Part shown: positions 17,072 to 26,364 of the stretch, one piece after another
Layout of the letters: every line of letters starts with the position of its first letter
Position numbering within the stretch: the first letter of the stretch is position 1
NCBI RefSeq assembly: GCF_934424005.1
Contig: NZ_CAKRXI010000009.1
Coordinates: forward strand, 14,035-78,034
Length of the DNA stretch: 64,000 bases
Origin: an uncultured Blautia sp.
GTDB taxonomy: Bacteria > Bacillota > Clostridia > Lachnospirales > Lachnospiraceae
Direction of reading: 5' to 3'
Made by a program: the position numbers and the translations under genes
Notes under the pieces: model-generated
The model's database searches: none
Told to the model about the DNA's origin: nothing
Seen by the model: only the letters and a program-made list of their open reading frames with translations

Positions 17072-18200
17072 GTGGTTGAATTAGATCAGTTCAAGAGTAT
17101 TCTTGCAACATACACAGAACCATTAGTGGAAGTGAGGGATTCACTTTGACCTCGCTAATAAAGAGCAGAGGGTTGAAGAATTAGAGCGTGAAATGGAAGC
17201 GCCGGACTTCTGGGATAATGCAGAAGTTTCCCAGCAGAAGATGAAAGAACTCAAGAGCATGAAGGACGATATGGAAATCTATCACAGTTTGGAAACCCAG
17301 ATGGAAGATATGGAGACCATGATCGAGATGGGCTATGAGGAAAATGATCCGGAAATCATTCCGGAGATTCAGGAAATGCTGGATGAATTCCAGAAGAATT
17401 TTGACAGTATTCGTGTCAAAACTTTATTATCAGGAGAATATGACAGTGAAAATGCGATCATTAAGCTAAATGCCGGAGCAGGTGGAACAGAAGCCTGCGA
17501 CTGGTGTGGAATGCTTTATCGTATGTACAGCCGCTGGGTAGACCGTAAGGGATTTACAATGGAAGTTCTGGATTATCTGGATGGAGATGAAGCAGGTGTC
17601 AAGTCTGTTACATTCCAGGTAAATGGTGAAAATGCTTATGGTTATCTGAAATCCGAAAAGGGTGTACATCGTCTGGTACGTATTTCACCGTTTAATGCAG
17701 CCGGTAAACGTCAGACCTCATTTGTGTCCTGCGATGTTATGCCGGATATTAAAAAAGATCTGGATGTTGAGATCAATGATGATGATATCCGTATTGATAC
17801 CTATCGAAGCAGTGGTGCCGGCGGACAGCACATCAACAAGACATCTTCTGCAATCCGTATCACACATTTCCCTACAGGAATCGTGGTACAGTGCCAGAAT
17901 GAACGTTCTCAGCATATGAATAAAGATAAGGCCATGCAGATGCTGAAAGCGAAGCTGTATCTTCTGAAACAGCAGGAAGCAGAGGCAAAGCTTTCCGGTA
18001 TTCGTGGTGAAGTTACTGATATCGGCTGGGGAAACCAGATCAGATCCTATGTTATGCAGCCATATACGATGGTAAAAGACCACAGAACCAGTGAAGAGAC
18101 CGGTAATGTGGATGCCGTCCTGGATGGAGACATTGATCCATTCATTAATGCATATCTGAAATGGATTGCTCTGTCAAATAAACCAGCAGAGCAGCAGTAA
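17072..18200 (+). CDS. prfB: Peptide chain release factor 2 with programmed +1 frameshift
   Basis: RF2 ends translation at UAA and UGA. The gene starts at GTG 17072 after AGAAAGAAGG, reads 25 codons to CTT-TGA (17144-17149) and must slip +1 to GAC at 17148 to make the full 375-residue protein. The slip site has the usual layout: an internal Shine-Dalgarno-like GTGAGGG just upstream of CTTTGAC. Low RF2 makes the stop slow to be read and favours the slip, so the protein controls its own level. In the shifted frame DLANKEQRVEEL, the SPF recognition motif (RISPFNAAGK) and the catalytic GGQ (SGAGGQHINKTSS) are all intact. Confidence 0.96.
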
Positions 18201-18299
18201 TCCCAGCGTGTGCTGCGAACGAGGTAAGCAGTAACACAAAATCAGTTTTCAGCCTGTTTGGAGCGACAAAAAAATCCTTGCAGAGTGTGGGCTGGTATG

Positions 18300-18369
18300 A
18301 TAACATATCCCTCGTAGGGAAACACGTGTCCTTGATATATGGACATGCCCGAAGAGGGATATGTATTAT
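18300..18369 (+). other. Long hairpin between prfB and the ACT-domain gene
   Basis: ATAACATATCCCTC pairs with GAGGGATATGTATTAT, with GTGTCC/GGACAT pairs inside. It is followed by TTTTGG only, so it may be a weak terminator of prfB or an attenuator of the threonine/lysine genes behind it. No T-box or lysine riboswitch motif was recognised in 18200-18450. Confidence 0.5.
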
Positions 18370-18450
18370 TTTGGTTACAAGTAGTATCCATAATGTGACG
18401 GATATACACTGTAAAAGGATTAAGGACTCAACAGGAACAGGAAGATTGGA

Positions 18451-18903
18451 ATGGAAAAAATAACAGAGAAGAAAAAGTATTTTGTAGTCAGGGAGCGGGC
18501 AGTTCCGGAAGTATTGTTGAAGGTGGTACAGGCAAAGCGCCTGCTTGATTCAGGCAGGGCACAGACTGTGCAGGATGCAGCAGAACAGACCGGAATCAGT
18601 CGAAGCTCCTTTTATAAATATAAGGATGATATTTTTCCTTTTCACGAAGAGGCAAGAGGAAAGACCATTACCTTCATTATTCAGATGGATGATGAACCTG
18701 GACTTTTATCTGTGGTACTTCAGACCATTGCACATTTTCATGGAAATATTCTTACGATTCATCAGAGTATTCCAATCAATGGAATTGCAACTCTCACACT
18801 CAGTGTAGATATTCTTCCGGGAGAGGGAGATGCAGAGGCCATGGTTGAAGAAATTGAAAGTCGGGAAGGAATTCATTATCTGAAGATCCTTGGAAGAGAA
18901 TAG
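18451..18903 (+). CDS. ACT domain-containing protein (UPF0735/PheB-like)
   Basis: A 150-residue protein. The N-terminal part has a helix-turn-helix-like stretch (VQDAAEQTGISRSSFYKYKD at about 41-60), and the C-terminal half (about 70-147) is an ACT domain (TFIIQMDDEPGLLSVVLQTI, then GNILTIHQSI). ACT domains bind amino acids. It stands 25 bp ahead of hom, which points to sensing of an aspartate-family amino acid and probable regulation of the hom-lysC genes. The DNA-binding role is inferred from the HTH-like segment and position. Confidence 0.8.
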   Translation: MEKITEKKKYFVVRERAVPEVLLKVVQAKRLLDSGRAQTVQDAAEQTGISRSSFYKYKDDIFPFHEEARGKTITFIIQMDDEPGLLSVVLQTIAHFHGNILTIHQSIPINGIATLTLSVDILPGEGDAEAMVEEIESREGIHYLKILGRE

Positions 18904-18928
18904 AAATTTTTTTACATAGGAGGAAGAT

Positions 18929-20143
18929 ATGGTTAATATTGCGGTATTAGGATACGGTACAGTTGGAAGTGGTGTCGTGGAGGTTATCAACACAAACCAC
19001 GAAAGCATTAATAAACGGGCAGGTCAGGAGATCAATATCAAATATGTTCTTGACCTCAGAGATTTTCCGGGAGATCCGGTACAGGAAGTTCTGGTACATG
19101 ATTATGAGATCATAGCCAACGATCCGGAAGTAGACATTGTAGTAGAGGTTATGGGAGGTATTGAACCGGCATATACCTTTGTAAAGAGAGCGCTGGAATC
19201 AGGTAAGAGTGTCTGCACTTCCAATAAAGCACTGGTTGCAAAGCATGGCCCGGAGCTGATGGAGATTGCAAAAGAAAAGAACATCAACTTCCTGTTTGAG
19301 GCAAGCTGCGGTGGCGGAATTCCGATCATTCGAGCACTTAACGGATCTCTGACAGCAGATGAAGTCGATGAGATCACAGGAATCTTAAATGGAACTACCA
19401 ACTACATGATGTACAAGATGGCAACAGAAGGTTCTGATTTTGATGTGGTTCTTAAAGAAGCACAGCAGAAGGGATATGCAGAGGCTGATCCGACCGCAGA
19501 CGTAGAAGGTTATGATGCATGCCGTAAGATCGCAATCCTGTCCTCTCTGGCTTATGGAAAGTTTTTGAATTATGAAGATGTTTATACAGAAGGAATCACA
19601 AAGATCACACCAGAAGATATGGTATATGCAGAAGAACTTGGTATGACCATTAAACTTCTCGGAACCAGCCGAAAACTGGGTGAGGACACATTCACCGCAC
19701 TGGTTGCACCGTTCCTGGTTGGCCAGAAGAGCCCGTTATACAGTGTTAATGATGTTTTTAATGCTGTTTTTGTACATGGAAACATGCTTGGAGATGCAAT
19801 GTTCTACGGAAGTGGAGCAGGAAAGCTTCCAACAGCAAGTGCAGTAGTTGCAGATGTCGTTGATGAAGCGAAGAATCTTCATGAAAATATTGCAACAAAC
19901 TGGTCAAATGAGCCGATGAAACTGACTCCGATGGATGAGACAGAGGGAAGATTTTTTGTAAGAGTCAAAGGTGTGACGGAAGCACAGGCAGAAGCCGCTT
20001 TTGGAAAACTTCAGATTGTAAAAGCTGCTTCTCTTCCAGATGAATTCGGATTCATTACAGAGTGCATGAAACAGAAAGAATATAAAGAAAAGATCAGTAA
20101 ACTGGGTGGAGAAGTGATCGCAATGATCCGTGTAAAGGATTGA
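18929..20143 (+). CDS. hom: Homoserine dehydrogenase
   Basis: A 404-residue enzyme that reduces aspartate semialdehyde to homoserine with NAD(P)H, for threonine and methionine synthesis. The Rossmann start is VLGYGTVGSGVVEVI (residues 5-19). The catalytic part includes TSNKALVAKHG (about 91-101), FEASCGGGIPIIRALNGS (about 123-140) and YAEADPTADVEGYDACRK (about 176-193). A short C-terminal ACT domain (about 325-404) is the expected feedback site for threonine. Strong TAGGAGG ribosome site. The gene forms an operon with the ACT protein before it and lysC after it (25-bp gaps). Confidence 0.95.
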   Translation: MVNIAVLGYGTVGSGVVEVINTNHESINKRAGQEINIKYVLDLRDFPGDPVQEVLVHDYEIIANDPEVDIVVEVMGGIEPAYTFVKRALESGKSVCTSNKALVAKHGPELMEIAKEKNINFLFEASCGGGIPIIRALNGSLTADEVDEITGILNGTTNYMMYKMATEGSDFDVVLKEAQQKGYAEADPTADVEGYDACRKIAILSSLAYGKFLNYEDVYTEGITKITPEDMVYAEELGMTIKLLGTSRKLGEDTFTALVAPFLVGQKSPLYSVNDVFNAVFVHGNMLGDAMFYGSGAGKLPTASAVVADVVDEAKNLHENIATNWSNEPMKLTPMDETEGRFFVRVKGVTEAQAEAAFGKLQIVKAASLPDEFGFITECMKQKEYKEKISKLGGEVIAMIRVKD

Positions 20144-20168
20144 TAAAATTGTATTCCGGGAGGAAACT

Positions 20169-21377
20169 ATGTTAATAGTAAAGAAATTCGGAGGTACATC
20201 TGTAGCAAACAAAGAACGTATCTACAATGTTGCCAACAGATGTGTTGAAGAATATAAAAAAGGAAATGATGTGGTAGTCGTTCTTTCTGCAATGGGAAAA
20301 TATACGGATGAACTGATTTCCATGGCAGAAGATATTAATGAAAAACCACCAAAAAGAGAAATGGATATGCTCTTTACGATTGGAGAACAGATGTCTGTAT
20401 CTCTGATGGCAATGGCATTTGACAAACTGGGAGTTCCGGCGGTATCACTGAATGCATTTCAGGTAGCTATGCATACGACAAGTGTGCATGGAAATGCCCG
20501 CCTCAAAAGAATTGATACAGAACGTATCCGCAGAGAACTGGAAAATCATAAGATCGTCGTTGTTACAGGATTCCAGGGAGTCAATAAATACGATGATTAT
20601 ACAACTCTGGGAAGAGGCGGTTCTGACACGACTGCAGTTGCTCTTGCAGCAGCTCTTCATGCAGATGCCTGTGAAATCTATACAGATGTAGACGGAGTTT
20701 ATACAGCAGATCCACGTAAGGTTCCGAAAGCACGTAAGCTGAAAGAAATTACGTATGATGAGATGCTGGATCTTGCAACGCTTGGGGCAGGAGTACTTCA
20801 TAACCGTTCTGTAGAGATGGCGAAGAAATATGGAGTACCGCTTGTGGTACGTTCCAGTCTGAATAACAGTGAGGGAACTGTCGTAAAGGAGGAAGTTACA
20901 GTGGAAAGAATGCTGATCAGCGGTGTTGCGCTTGATACAGAGGCAGTAAGGATTGCCGTTATCGGTCTGAAAGATGTACCGGGTATGGCGTTTAAATTAT
21001 TTGATGTTCTTGCTAAAAAACATATTAATGTTGATGTTATTCTGCAGTCTATCGGACGTGCAGGTACAAAGGATATTTCCTTTACGGTAGATGGCAAAGA
21101 TCTGGATGATGCAATTGCGGCTCTTGAAGAAAATAAAGCCAGACTTGGCTATCAGGAACTGCATTCAGAGAGAAATATTGCAAAACTTTCTATTGTTGGT
21201 GCAGGAATGATGAGCAACCCTGGTGTGGCTGCAAAAATGTTTGAAAGTCTTTATAATGAGGGCGTAAACATTAATATGATCTCAACTTCTGAGATTCGAG
21301 TAACTGTTCTGATCAATGAAAAAGATGGTGTGAGAGCCATGAATGCAGTACATGACGCATTTAATCTTGCAGACTGA
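20169..21377 (+). CDS. lysC: Aspartate kinase
   Basis: A 402-residue kinase for the first step of the aspartate pathway. It starts MLIVKKFGGTSVANKE, the kinase signature, with FTIGEQMSVSLMA (about 63-75), TTLGRGGSDTTAVALA (about 143-158) and YTDVDGVYTADPRKV (about 170-184). Two ACT domains lie at about 255-402 (VPGMAFKLFDVLAKKHINVD and NPGVAAKMFESLYNEGVNIN) and mediate feedback by lysine and/or threonine. It is last in the ACT-hom-lysC operon, followed by a strong terminator. Confidence 0.95.
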   Translation: MLIVKKFGGTSVANKERIYNVANRCVEEYKKGNDVVVVLSAMGKYTDELISMAEDINEKPPKREMDMLFTIGEQMSVSLMAMAFDKLGVPAVSLNAFQVAMHTTSVHGNARLKRIDTERIRRELENHKIVVVTGFQGVNKYDDYTTLGRGGSDTTAVALAAALHADACEIYTDVDGVYTADPRKVPKARKLKEITYDEMLDLATLGAGVLHNRSVEMAKKYGVPLVVRSSLNNSEGTVVKEEVTVERMLISGVALDTEAVRIAVIGLKDVPGMAFKLFDVLAKKHINVDVILQSIGRAGTKDISFTVDGKDLDDAIAALEENKARLGYQELHSERNIAKLSIVGAGMMSNPGVAAKMFESLYNEGVNINMISTSEIRVTVLINEKDGVRAMNAVHDAFNLAD

Positions 21378-21431
21378 TACAGGATGTCGGGATCATTGCA
21401 GAAGTAAGGAACAGTAAAATTCAAAATATGT

Positions 21432-21467
21432 AAATTCCATCTTCGGTTTTGCGAAGGTGGAATTTTT
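21432..21467 (+). terminator. Terminator of the hom-lysC operon
   Basis: AAATTCCATCTTCG and CGAAGGTGGAATTTTT form a 13-bp stem with a short loop and a T-tract. Confidence 0.9.
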
Positions 21468-21501
21468 GTCTGATGCCTGAAAAAAGGCAGATAGGAGAAA
21501 A

Positions 21502-22302
21502 ATGACTGGACAGAGAAAGTACTGGAAATCCTATGCAAAGAGTAATCTGAAAGGAAACTGGGGGATTGCAATTGCTGCAATGCTGGCCGTTGTAGCTGTT
21601 AATTTTATCGGAAATATTTTTGCTGTACAGCTGTTTCCGGGAGATTCCGTATTTGCATTGGTATTAAGCGAAATTTTTGTGTTTATTGTATCTCTGATAG
21701 GAATGATCTTCAGTACCGGATACAGCTATATGCAGCTGAATATCTGCAGAGGCAGGGATTACAGCCTGAGTGATCTGCTGTATATGTTTCATAACCAGCC
21801 GGACAGAGTACTGGTTGCCGGACTGGTCGTAGCGTTGATCGACACAGTAGTGCAGATTCCATTCTATTATGTGACTTATATGGTAAATCCGGGAGAGACT
21901 GTGGAAAGCATGATTCACTGGTATCAGCTTCTGCTGGGGGCGTGGCTTCTTGCAATGGTATTGAGTGTGATTTTTACAGTGCCATTTGCACTGACATTCT
22001 ATTTTCTGGCTGATGATCCGGAAATGGGTGGTATAGAGGCACTGAAAGCAAGTACACATGCCATGAAGGGGCATATCTGGCAGTATCTGATGTTGGAACT
22101 TAGTTTTGTCCCACTGCTGTTTTTATCACTGTTTACTCTTTATATTGGGCTGCTGTGGCTGATGCCGTATATGCAGTTTACAGAAACTGCATTTTATATG
22201 TATGTAACAGGAGAACTCGATCAGCAGAGAACTGACCGGCAGTATACGGGAATTCAGGAGATATCTGACCGAACCGGTGATGATTATAATTCAGAAGCAT
22301 AG
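21502..22302 (+). CDS. DUF975 family integral membrane protein
   Basis: A 266-residue protein with about five or six hydrophobic segments. It begins MTGQRKYWKSYAKSNLKGNW, and the SNLKGNWGIAIAAML run is typical of DUF975 proteins, as are LADDPEMGGIEALKASTHAM (about 170-189) and the following amphipathic turn. The family is common in Firmicutes and has no established function. It stands behind a terminator and 59 bp ahead of tex with its own GGAG ribosome site. Confidence 0.8.
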   Translation: MTGQRKYWKSYAKSNLKGNWGIAIAAMLAVVAVNFIGNIFAVQLFPGDSVFALVLSEIFVFIVSLIGMIFSTGYSYMQLNICRGRDYSLSDLLYMFHNQPDRVLVAGLVVALIDTVVQIPFYYVTYMVNPGETVESMIHWYQLLLGAWLLAMVLSVIFTVPFALTFYFLADDPEMGGIEALKASTHAMKGHIWQYLMLELSFVPLLFLSLFTLYIGLLWLMPYMQFTETAFYMYVTGELDQQRTDRQYTGIQEISDRTGDDYNSEA

Positions 22303-22360
22303 AACAGAAAACAAAATATAAAAGATACAATGATTATCATGCATGAAAAAGGAGACTATA

Positions 22361-24514
22361 ATGGATATTATTCAGGTGATAACCAAAGAACTTAATGTAG
22401 AAAAATGGCAGGTAGAAGCTGCAGTCAAATTGATTGACGAAGGCTGTACTATCCCGTTTATTTCCCGATACCGTAAAGAAGCAACTGGTTCTTTAAATGA
22501 TGAACAGCTTCGTACTCTTCATGAAAGACTGACCTATCTTCGTAATCTGGAAGAAAAAAAGAATCAGGTACTTGGAAGCATTGAAGAGCAGGGAAAACTG
22601 ACGGCAGAGTTGAAGAAACAGATCCTTGATGCACAGACACTGGTCGTAGTAGAGGATCTTTATCGTCCATTCCGACCGAAACGTCGTACCCGTGCGATCA
22701 TTGCGAAGGAAAAAGGACTGGAACCGCTGGCAAATATCATTATGCTTCAAATGACAGACAAGCCGATTGAAGAAGAAGCACAGGATTTTGTATCAGAAGA
22801 CAAAGGTGTGGAAAGCGTAGCAGATGCGATCAATGGAGCCAAAGATATTATTGCAGAGCACATTTCTGATGAGGCAGATTACCGTATTTATCTTCGTAAA
22901 CTGACTATGGATAAGGGTTCTGTTGCTTCTACAGCGAAGAAACCGGAAGAAACTTCTGTTTATGAAATGTATTATGAATTTGAAGAGCCGATCAAAAAGC
23001 TTGCGGGACATCGTGTGCTTGCCCTGAATCGTGGTGAGAAAGAAAAAATCCTTACGGTTAAAGTCAATGCACCGGAAGAAGAAGCAATGGGATGGCTTCA
23101 GAAACAGGTCATTACAAAAGAAAATCCAATTACAAAACCGATTCTTCGCGAAGTAGTGGAAGACAGTTACAAACGTCTGATCGCACCTGCGATTGAGCGT
23201 GAGATCCGAAGTGATCTGACAGAAAAGGCCGAAGACGGGGCAATCCATGTATTTGGAAAGAATCTGGAGCAGCTTCTGATGCAGCCTCCAATCGTTGGTA
23301 AAGTAGTTCTTGGATGGGATCCGGCTTTCCGTACAGGCTGTAAACTGGCTGTTGTAGATGAGACAGGAAAGGTTCTTGATACAACTGTTATTTATCCGAC
23401 AGCACCGACAAATGATGCAAAGATCCGTGCTGCAAAAGAAACACTTAAGAAGCTGATCAAAAAGTATAATGTTTCTCTGATTTCTCTGGGCAATGGAACA
23501 GCATCCAGAGAATCTGAGCAGATCATTGTAGAACTTCTGAAAGAAATTCCGGAGAAGGTACAGTATGTGATCACAAATGAGGCAGGAGCTTCTGTATATT
23601 CCGCAAGTAAACTGGCAACTGAGGAATTCCCGAATTTTGATGTCGGACAGAGAAGTGCGGCTTCTATCGCAAGACGTCTGCAGGATCCGCTGGCAGAGCT
23701 GGTCAAGATCACTCCACAGTCTATCGGTGTAGGGCAGTATCAACATGATATGAACCAGAAGAAGCTCGGAGAGGCTCTGAGTGGAGTCGTAGAGGATTGC
23801 GTAAATAAAGTTGGGGTGGATCTGAATACAGCATCTGCATCCCTTCTGGAATATATTTCAGGTATCAGCAAAGTGATCGCGAAGAATATTGTGGCTTATC
23901 GTGAAGAGAACGGAAGATTTGAAAGTCGTCGTGAACTTCTCAAAGTTGCAAAGCTCGGACCGAAAGCATTTGAACAGTGTGCAGGTTTTGCACGTATCAC
24001 AGGTGGAAAGAATCCACTGGATGCGACAAGTGTTCATCCGGAAAGCTATGAAGCTGCGCAGAAGGTTCTGGAAAAACTGGGATACAAACCAGAAGATATC
24101 ACAGCCGGCAAACTGAGTGGTATTTCCAGACAGATTAAGAATTACAAAAAACTGGCAGAAGAGCTTGGCGTTGGTGAACCGACACTTCGTGATATTGTCA
24201 AAGAACTGGAAAAACCGGCACGAGATCCTCGTGATGAGATGCCGAAGCCGGTACTGAGAACAGATGTACTTGATATGAAGGACCTGAAAGAAGGCATGAT
24301 CCTTAAAGGAACCGTACGTAATGTAATTGACTTTGGGGCGTTTGTCGATATCGGTGTACATCAGGATGGACTTGTGCATATCTCTGAGATGACAGAGAGA
24401 TATATCAAACATCCACTGGAGGCAGTGTCTGTTGGGGATGTTGTAGATGTACGAGTAATAGGAGTTGATCTGAAGAAGAAGCGAATCAGCTTGTCCATGA
24501 AGGGAATCAAATAA
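22361..24514 (+). CDS. tex: Tex family RNA-binding protein
   Basis: A 717-residue nucleic-acid-binding protein of the Tex/Spt6 type, linked to transcription and transcript handling. Domains in order: N-terminal helical domain (RYRKEATGSLNDEQLRTL), YqgF/RNase H-like domain (VVLGWDPAFRTGCKLAVVDE at about 323-342), helix-hairpin-helix region (SGISKVIAKNIVAYREENG at about 505-523, then ARITGGKNPLDATSVHPE) and a C-terminal S1 domain (GMILKGTVRNVIDFGAFVD at about 647-665). I moved the start to ATG 22361, since the upstream in-frame ATG lies inside the ribosome site AAAAAGGAG. The long hairpin 24535-24741 follows. Confidence 0.95.
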   Translation: MDIIQVITKELNVEKWQVEAAVKLIDEGCTIPFISRYRKEATGSLNDEQLRTLHERLTYLRNLEEKKNQVLGSIEEQGKLTAELKKQILDAQTLVVVEDLYRPFRPKRRTRAIIAKEKGLEPLANIIMLQMTDKPIEEEAQDFVSEDKGVESVADAINGAKDIIAEHISDEADYRIYLRKLTMDKGSVASTAKKPEETSVYEMYYEFEEPIKKLAGHRVLALNRGEKEKILTVKVNAPEEEAMGWLQKQVITKENPITKPILREVVEDSYKRLIAPAIEREIRSDLTEKAEDGAIHVFGKNLEQLLMQPPIVGKVVLGWDPAFRTGCKLAVVDETGKVLDTTVIYPTAPTNDAKIRAAKETLKKLIKKYNVSLISLGNGTASRESEQIIVELLKEIPEKVQYVITNEAGASVYSASKLATEEFPNFDVGQRSAASIARRLQDPLAELVKITPQSIGVGQYQHDMNQKKLGEALSGVVEDCVNKVGVDLNTASASLLEYISGISKVIAKNIVAYREENGRFESRRELLKVAKLGPKAFEQCAGFARITGGKNPLDATSVHPESYEAAQKVLEKLGYKPEDITAGKLSGISRQIKNYKKLAEELGVGEPTLRDIVKELEKPARDPRDEMPKPVLRTDVLDMKDLKEGMILKGTVRNVIDFGAFVDIGVHQDGLVHISEMTERYIKHPLEAVSVGDVVDVRVIGVDLKKKRISLSMKGIK

Positions 24515-24534
24515 AGCAGGAATAAAAAATAAAT

Positions 24535-24741
24535 GACGGGCTTGCAGATAGGATGAATGTAGCTACGGCTGCATGCACCTGGAAGTACTAAGCGCATGAG
24601 AACTTTGCTAAATACAATACAGAAAATGACAAACTCACTTCGTTCAGACAGTGTCATTTTCTGTATCAACGCAAAGTCCTATACGCCAAGTACTTCTACT
24701 GGTACATACAGAGTAGCTTATCCATCCTATCTGCAGCCCGT
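24535..24741. repeat. Long imperfect hairpin, dispersed family copy 1
   Basis: Nested arms: ACGGGCTTGCAGATAGGATG with CATCCTATCTGCAGCCCGT; GTAGCT/AGTAGC-type and AAGTACT/AGTACTT pairs; ACTTTGC/GCAAAGT; ATACAGAAAATGACA with TGTCATTTTCTGTAT. The tip reads AACTCACTTCGTTCAGACAG. The same tip and the GAACTTTGC/ATACAGAAAATG arm recur at 33663-33909, and related tips at 25302-25425 and 34086-34320. It ends in a T-run and may also serve as the tex terminator. No coding potential seen. Confidence 0.75.
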
Positions 24742-25005
24742 TTTTACATTTTCGCCAGCTTTATAAAAGTCCCCTTGAACTTGACAGCGCTGATTGTAGT
24801 GTGGCGTGGGGGGAATGGGTATATTCAAGTATTTCTACGGACGATTGCAGAGGTTTCTGGAATTCATGCACATTATACCTGCACGTTCAACATACTGGTA
24901 CTTACGCAAACATACATCCTGTCTGCAGCCCGTTTTTACGTTTTCGCCAGCTTTATAAAAGCCCCCTTGGCCTGGACAGCGCTATTTGTAGTGTCGCGTG
25001 GGGAA
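24720..25005. repeat. Two direct repeats of about 94 bp, 192 bp apart
   Basis: 24720-24814 and 24912-25005 are about 85 percent identical, both running from CATCCT.TCTGCAGCCCG through TTTTCGCCAGCTTTATAAAAG to AGTGT.GCGTGGGG. The similarity reaches back into the right arm of the long hairpin (ACTGGTAC), so the second copy probably came from duplication of the hairpin's edge. Short open frames here shadow each other and are not convincing. The stretch 25010-25300 holds nothing recognisable apart from one doubtful frame. Confidence 0.75.
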
Positions 25006-25301
25006 AGTACCTAGATTATGCATATTAAAGCACGCCGCACTTTCCTGCTCTTTGCTATAGCCTTCTGCGGTGTGTGGCCGGGCTCCCTCCGGGAAGGAGG
25101 CAGCTGAGCGAGATGAGGAGAGTATATAAAAAGAATATATTCAGGATTAGAAGTAAACTAAAGAATATTATAGAAACTATGAAAGAATTTGAGCTGCTTA
25201 TTTTACTGTGGCATAAGAGTATTTTGGATGGCAAATATAAATTAATATTTCGAGTTACAGCAACTAAAAAAGATATATGATTAATTCAACATCTGCAAGA
25301 A

Positions 25302-25425
25302 TCCTGGAAGTTCTTAGGAATGTTCCGAGTGTGTTATTCATAAAAATCACACTGTCTGAGCGTCAGCGAGTTTGTGATTTTTATGAATGCATTTAACACG
25401 AGGGTTATTCCTTAGTACTTCCGGA
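25302..25425. repeat. Long imperfect hairpin, dispersed family copy 2
   Basis: TCCTGGAAGT/ACTTCCGGA, TTAGGAAT/ATTCCTTA, CGTGTTAAA-type and ATTCATAAAAATCACA/TGTGATTTTTATGAAT arms fold into one stem. The tip CTGTCTGAGCGTCAGCGAGT is the inverse orientation of the tips of copies 1 and 3. Confidence 0.75.
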
Positions 25426-25442
25426 TGATGAAGCCGTTGAAG

Positions 25443-25534
25443 AATCATATATCTTTACTTAGTTGCGTGAATATTAATATTACTTCTTTAGTGTTTGCGT
25501 AAAAGAAAAATCATATATCTTTACTTAGTTGCGT
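25443..25534. repeat. 26-bp direct repeat pair
   Basis: The same 26 bases (starting AATCATATATCTTTACTTAG, ending TTGCGT) occur at 25443-25468 and 25509-25534, 66 bp apart, in the 3' region of the minus-strand ABC operon. A third partial copy (CATATCTTTTGC) follows. Function unknown. Confidence 0.75.
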
Positions 25535-25569
25535 AAAAGATGAACCATATCTTTTGCTAAATCCCCATC

Positions 25570-26364
25570 TCAGCTCAGCAGAGCAGAATCATTGGAGAAC
25601 TCCTGTCCGCTGGCTTTCTCAAACTGATCCAGCAGATTTCTTACCGTAAGCTTCTTCTTTTCTTCCCCCTGAATATCCAGGATGATCTTTCCTTCCATCA
25701 TCATGATCAGGCGGTTTCCGTGTGTAATAGCGTCCTGCATATTATGAGTGATCATCATTGTTGTCAGATGATCGCGGTTTACGATCATCTCAGTGATCTC
25801 AAGGACCTTGGCTGCTGTTTTCGGGTCAAGGGCTGCGGTATGCTCATCGAGGAGCAGAAGCTTTGGCTTCTGGAGGGTTGCCATCAGCAGAGTAAGTGCC
25901 TGGCGCTGTCCACCGGAGAGAAGTCCGACTTTGGAAGTAAGGCGATCTTCCAGTCCAAGGCCAAGAATCTTCAGAAGTTCTTTATATTCTTCACGTTCTT
26001 TCTTTGTGATTCCGGATTTAAGGAAACGTGTTTTTCCGCGGCGTTTTGCAAGGGCAAGGTTTTCTTCAATTCCCATTGTGGCAGCTGTTCCTGTCATAGG
26101 ATCCTGGAACACGCGTCCCAGGTAAGCAGCTCTTTTGTGCTCGGATAATTTGGTAACGTCGATTCCGTCAATGATGATCTGGCCTTCATCGACCATCCAG
26201 GTACCTGCAACAGCGTTCAGCATCGTGGATTTACCGGCACCATTACCGCCGATAACAGTGACGAAATCTCCTTCGTTCAGTGTAAGGTTCAGACCATTCA
26301 GAGCCACTTTCTCATTAATGGTTCCAGGATTAAAGGTTTTATATATATTCTTAAGTTCGAGCAT
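25570..26364 (-). CDS. ABC transporter ATP-binding protein (COG1101 type)
   Basis: A 264-residue ATPase with Walker A VIGGNGAGKSTMLNA (about 37-51), Q-loop GRVFQDPMTGTAATMGIEEN (about 88-107), signature LLSGGQRQALTLLMA (about 148-162) and Walker B LLLLDEHTAALD (about 168-179). It powers an importer together with the permease and binding protein genes upstream. The set is the COG1101/COG4120/COG2984 group, which includes tryptophan/tyrosine importers (TrpXYZ-like). The start overlaps the permease stop (TAATG). Confidence 0.9.
   Translation of the reverse strand: MLELKNIYKTFNPGTINEKVALNGLNLTLNEGDFVTVIGGNGAGKSTMLNAVAGTWMVDEGQIIIDGIDVTKLSEHKRAAYLGRVFQDPMTGTAATMGIEENLALAKRRGKTRFLKSGITKKEREEYKELLKILGLGLEDRLTSKVGLLSGGQRQALTLLMATLQKPKLLLLDEHTAALDPKTAAKVLEITEMIVNRDHLTTMMITHNMQDAITHGNRLIMMMEGKIILDIQGEEKKKLTVRNLLDQFEKASGQEFSNDSALLS

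Noticed and set aside
17147..17149. In-frame TGA in prfB as a disabling mutation
   Set aside because: It sits in the canonical CTTTGAC slip site with an upstream Shine-Dalgarno-like sequence and the shifted frame is intact.
18200..18450. T-box or lysine riboswitch ahead of the aspartate-pathway genes
   Set aside because: No T-box sequence (AGGGTGGNACCGCG) or lysine-aptamer motif is seen; only one long hairpin.
24775..25280. Small overlapping open frames in the repeat region
   Set aside because: Three short frames overlap each other inside direct repeats, lack ribosome sites and resemble nothing. One at 25074-25280 is more open but also without support.
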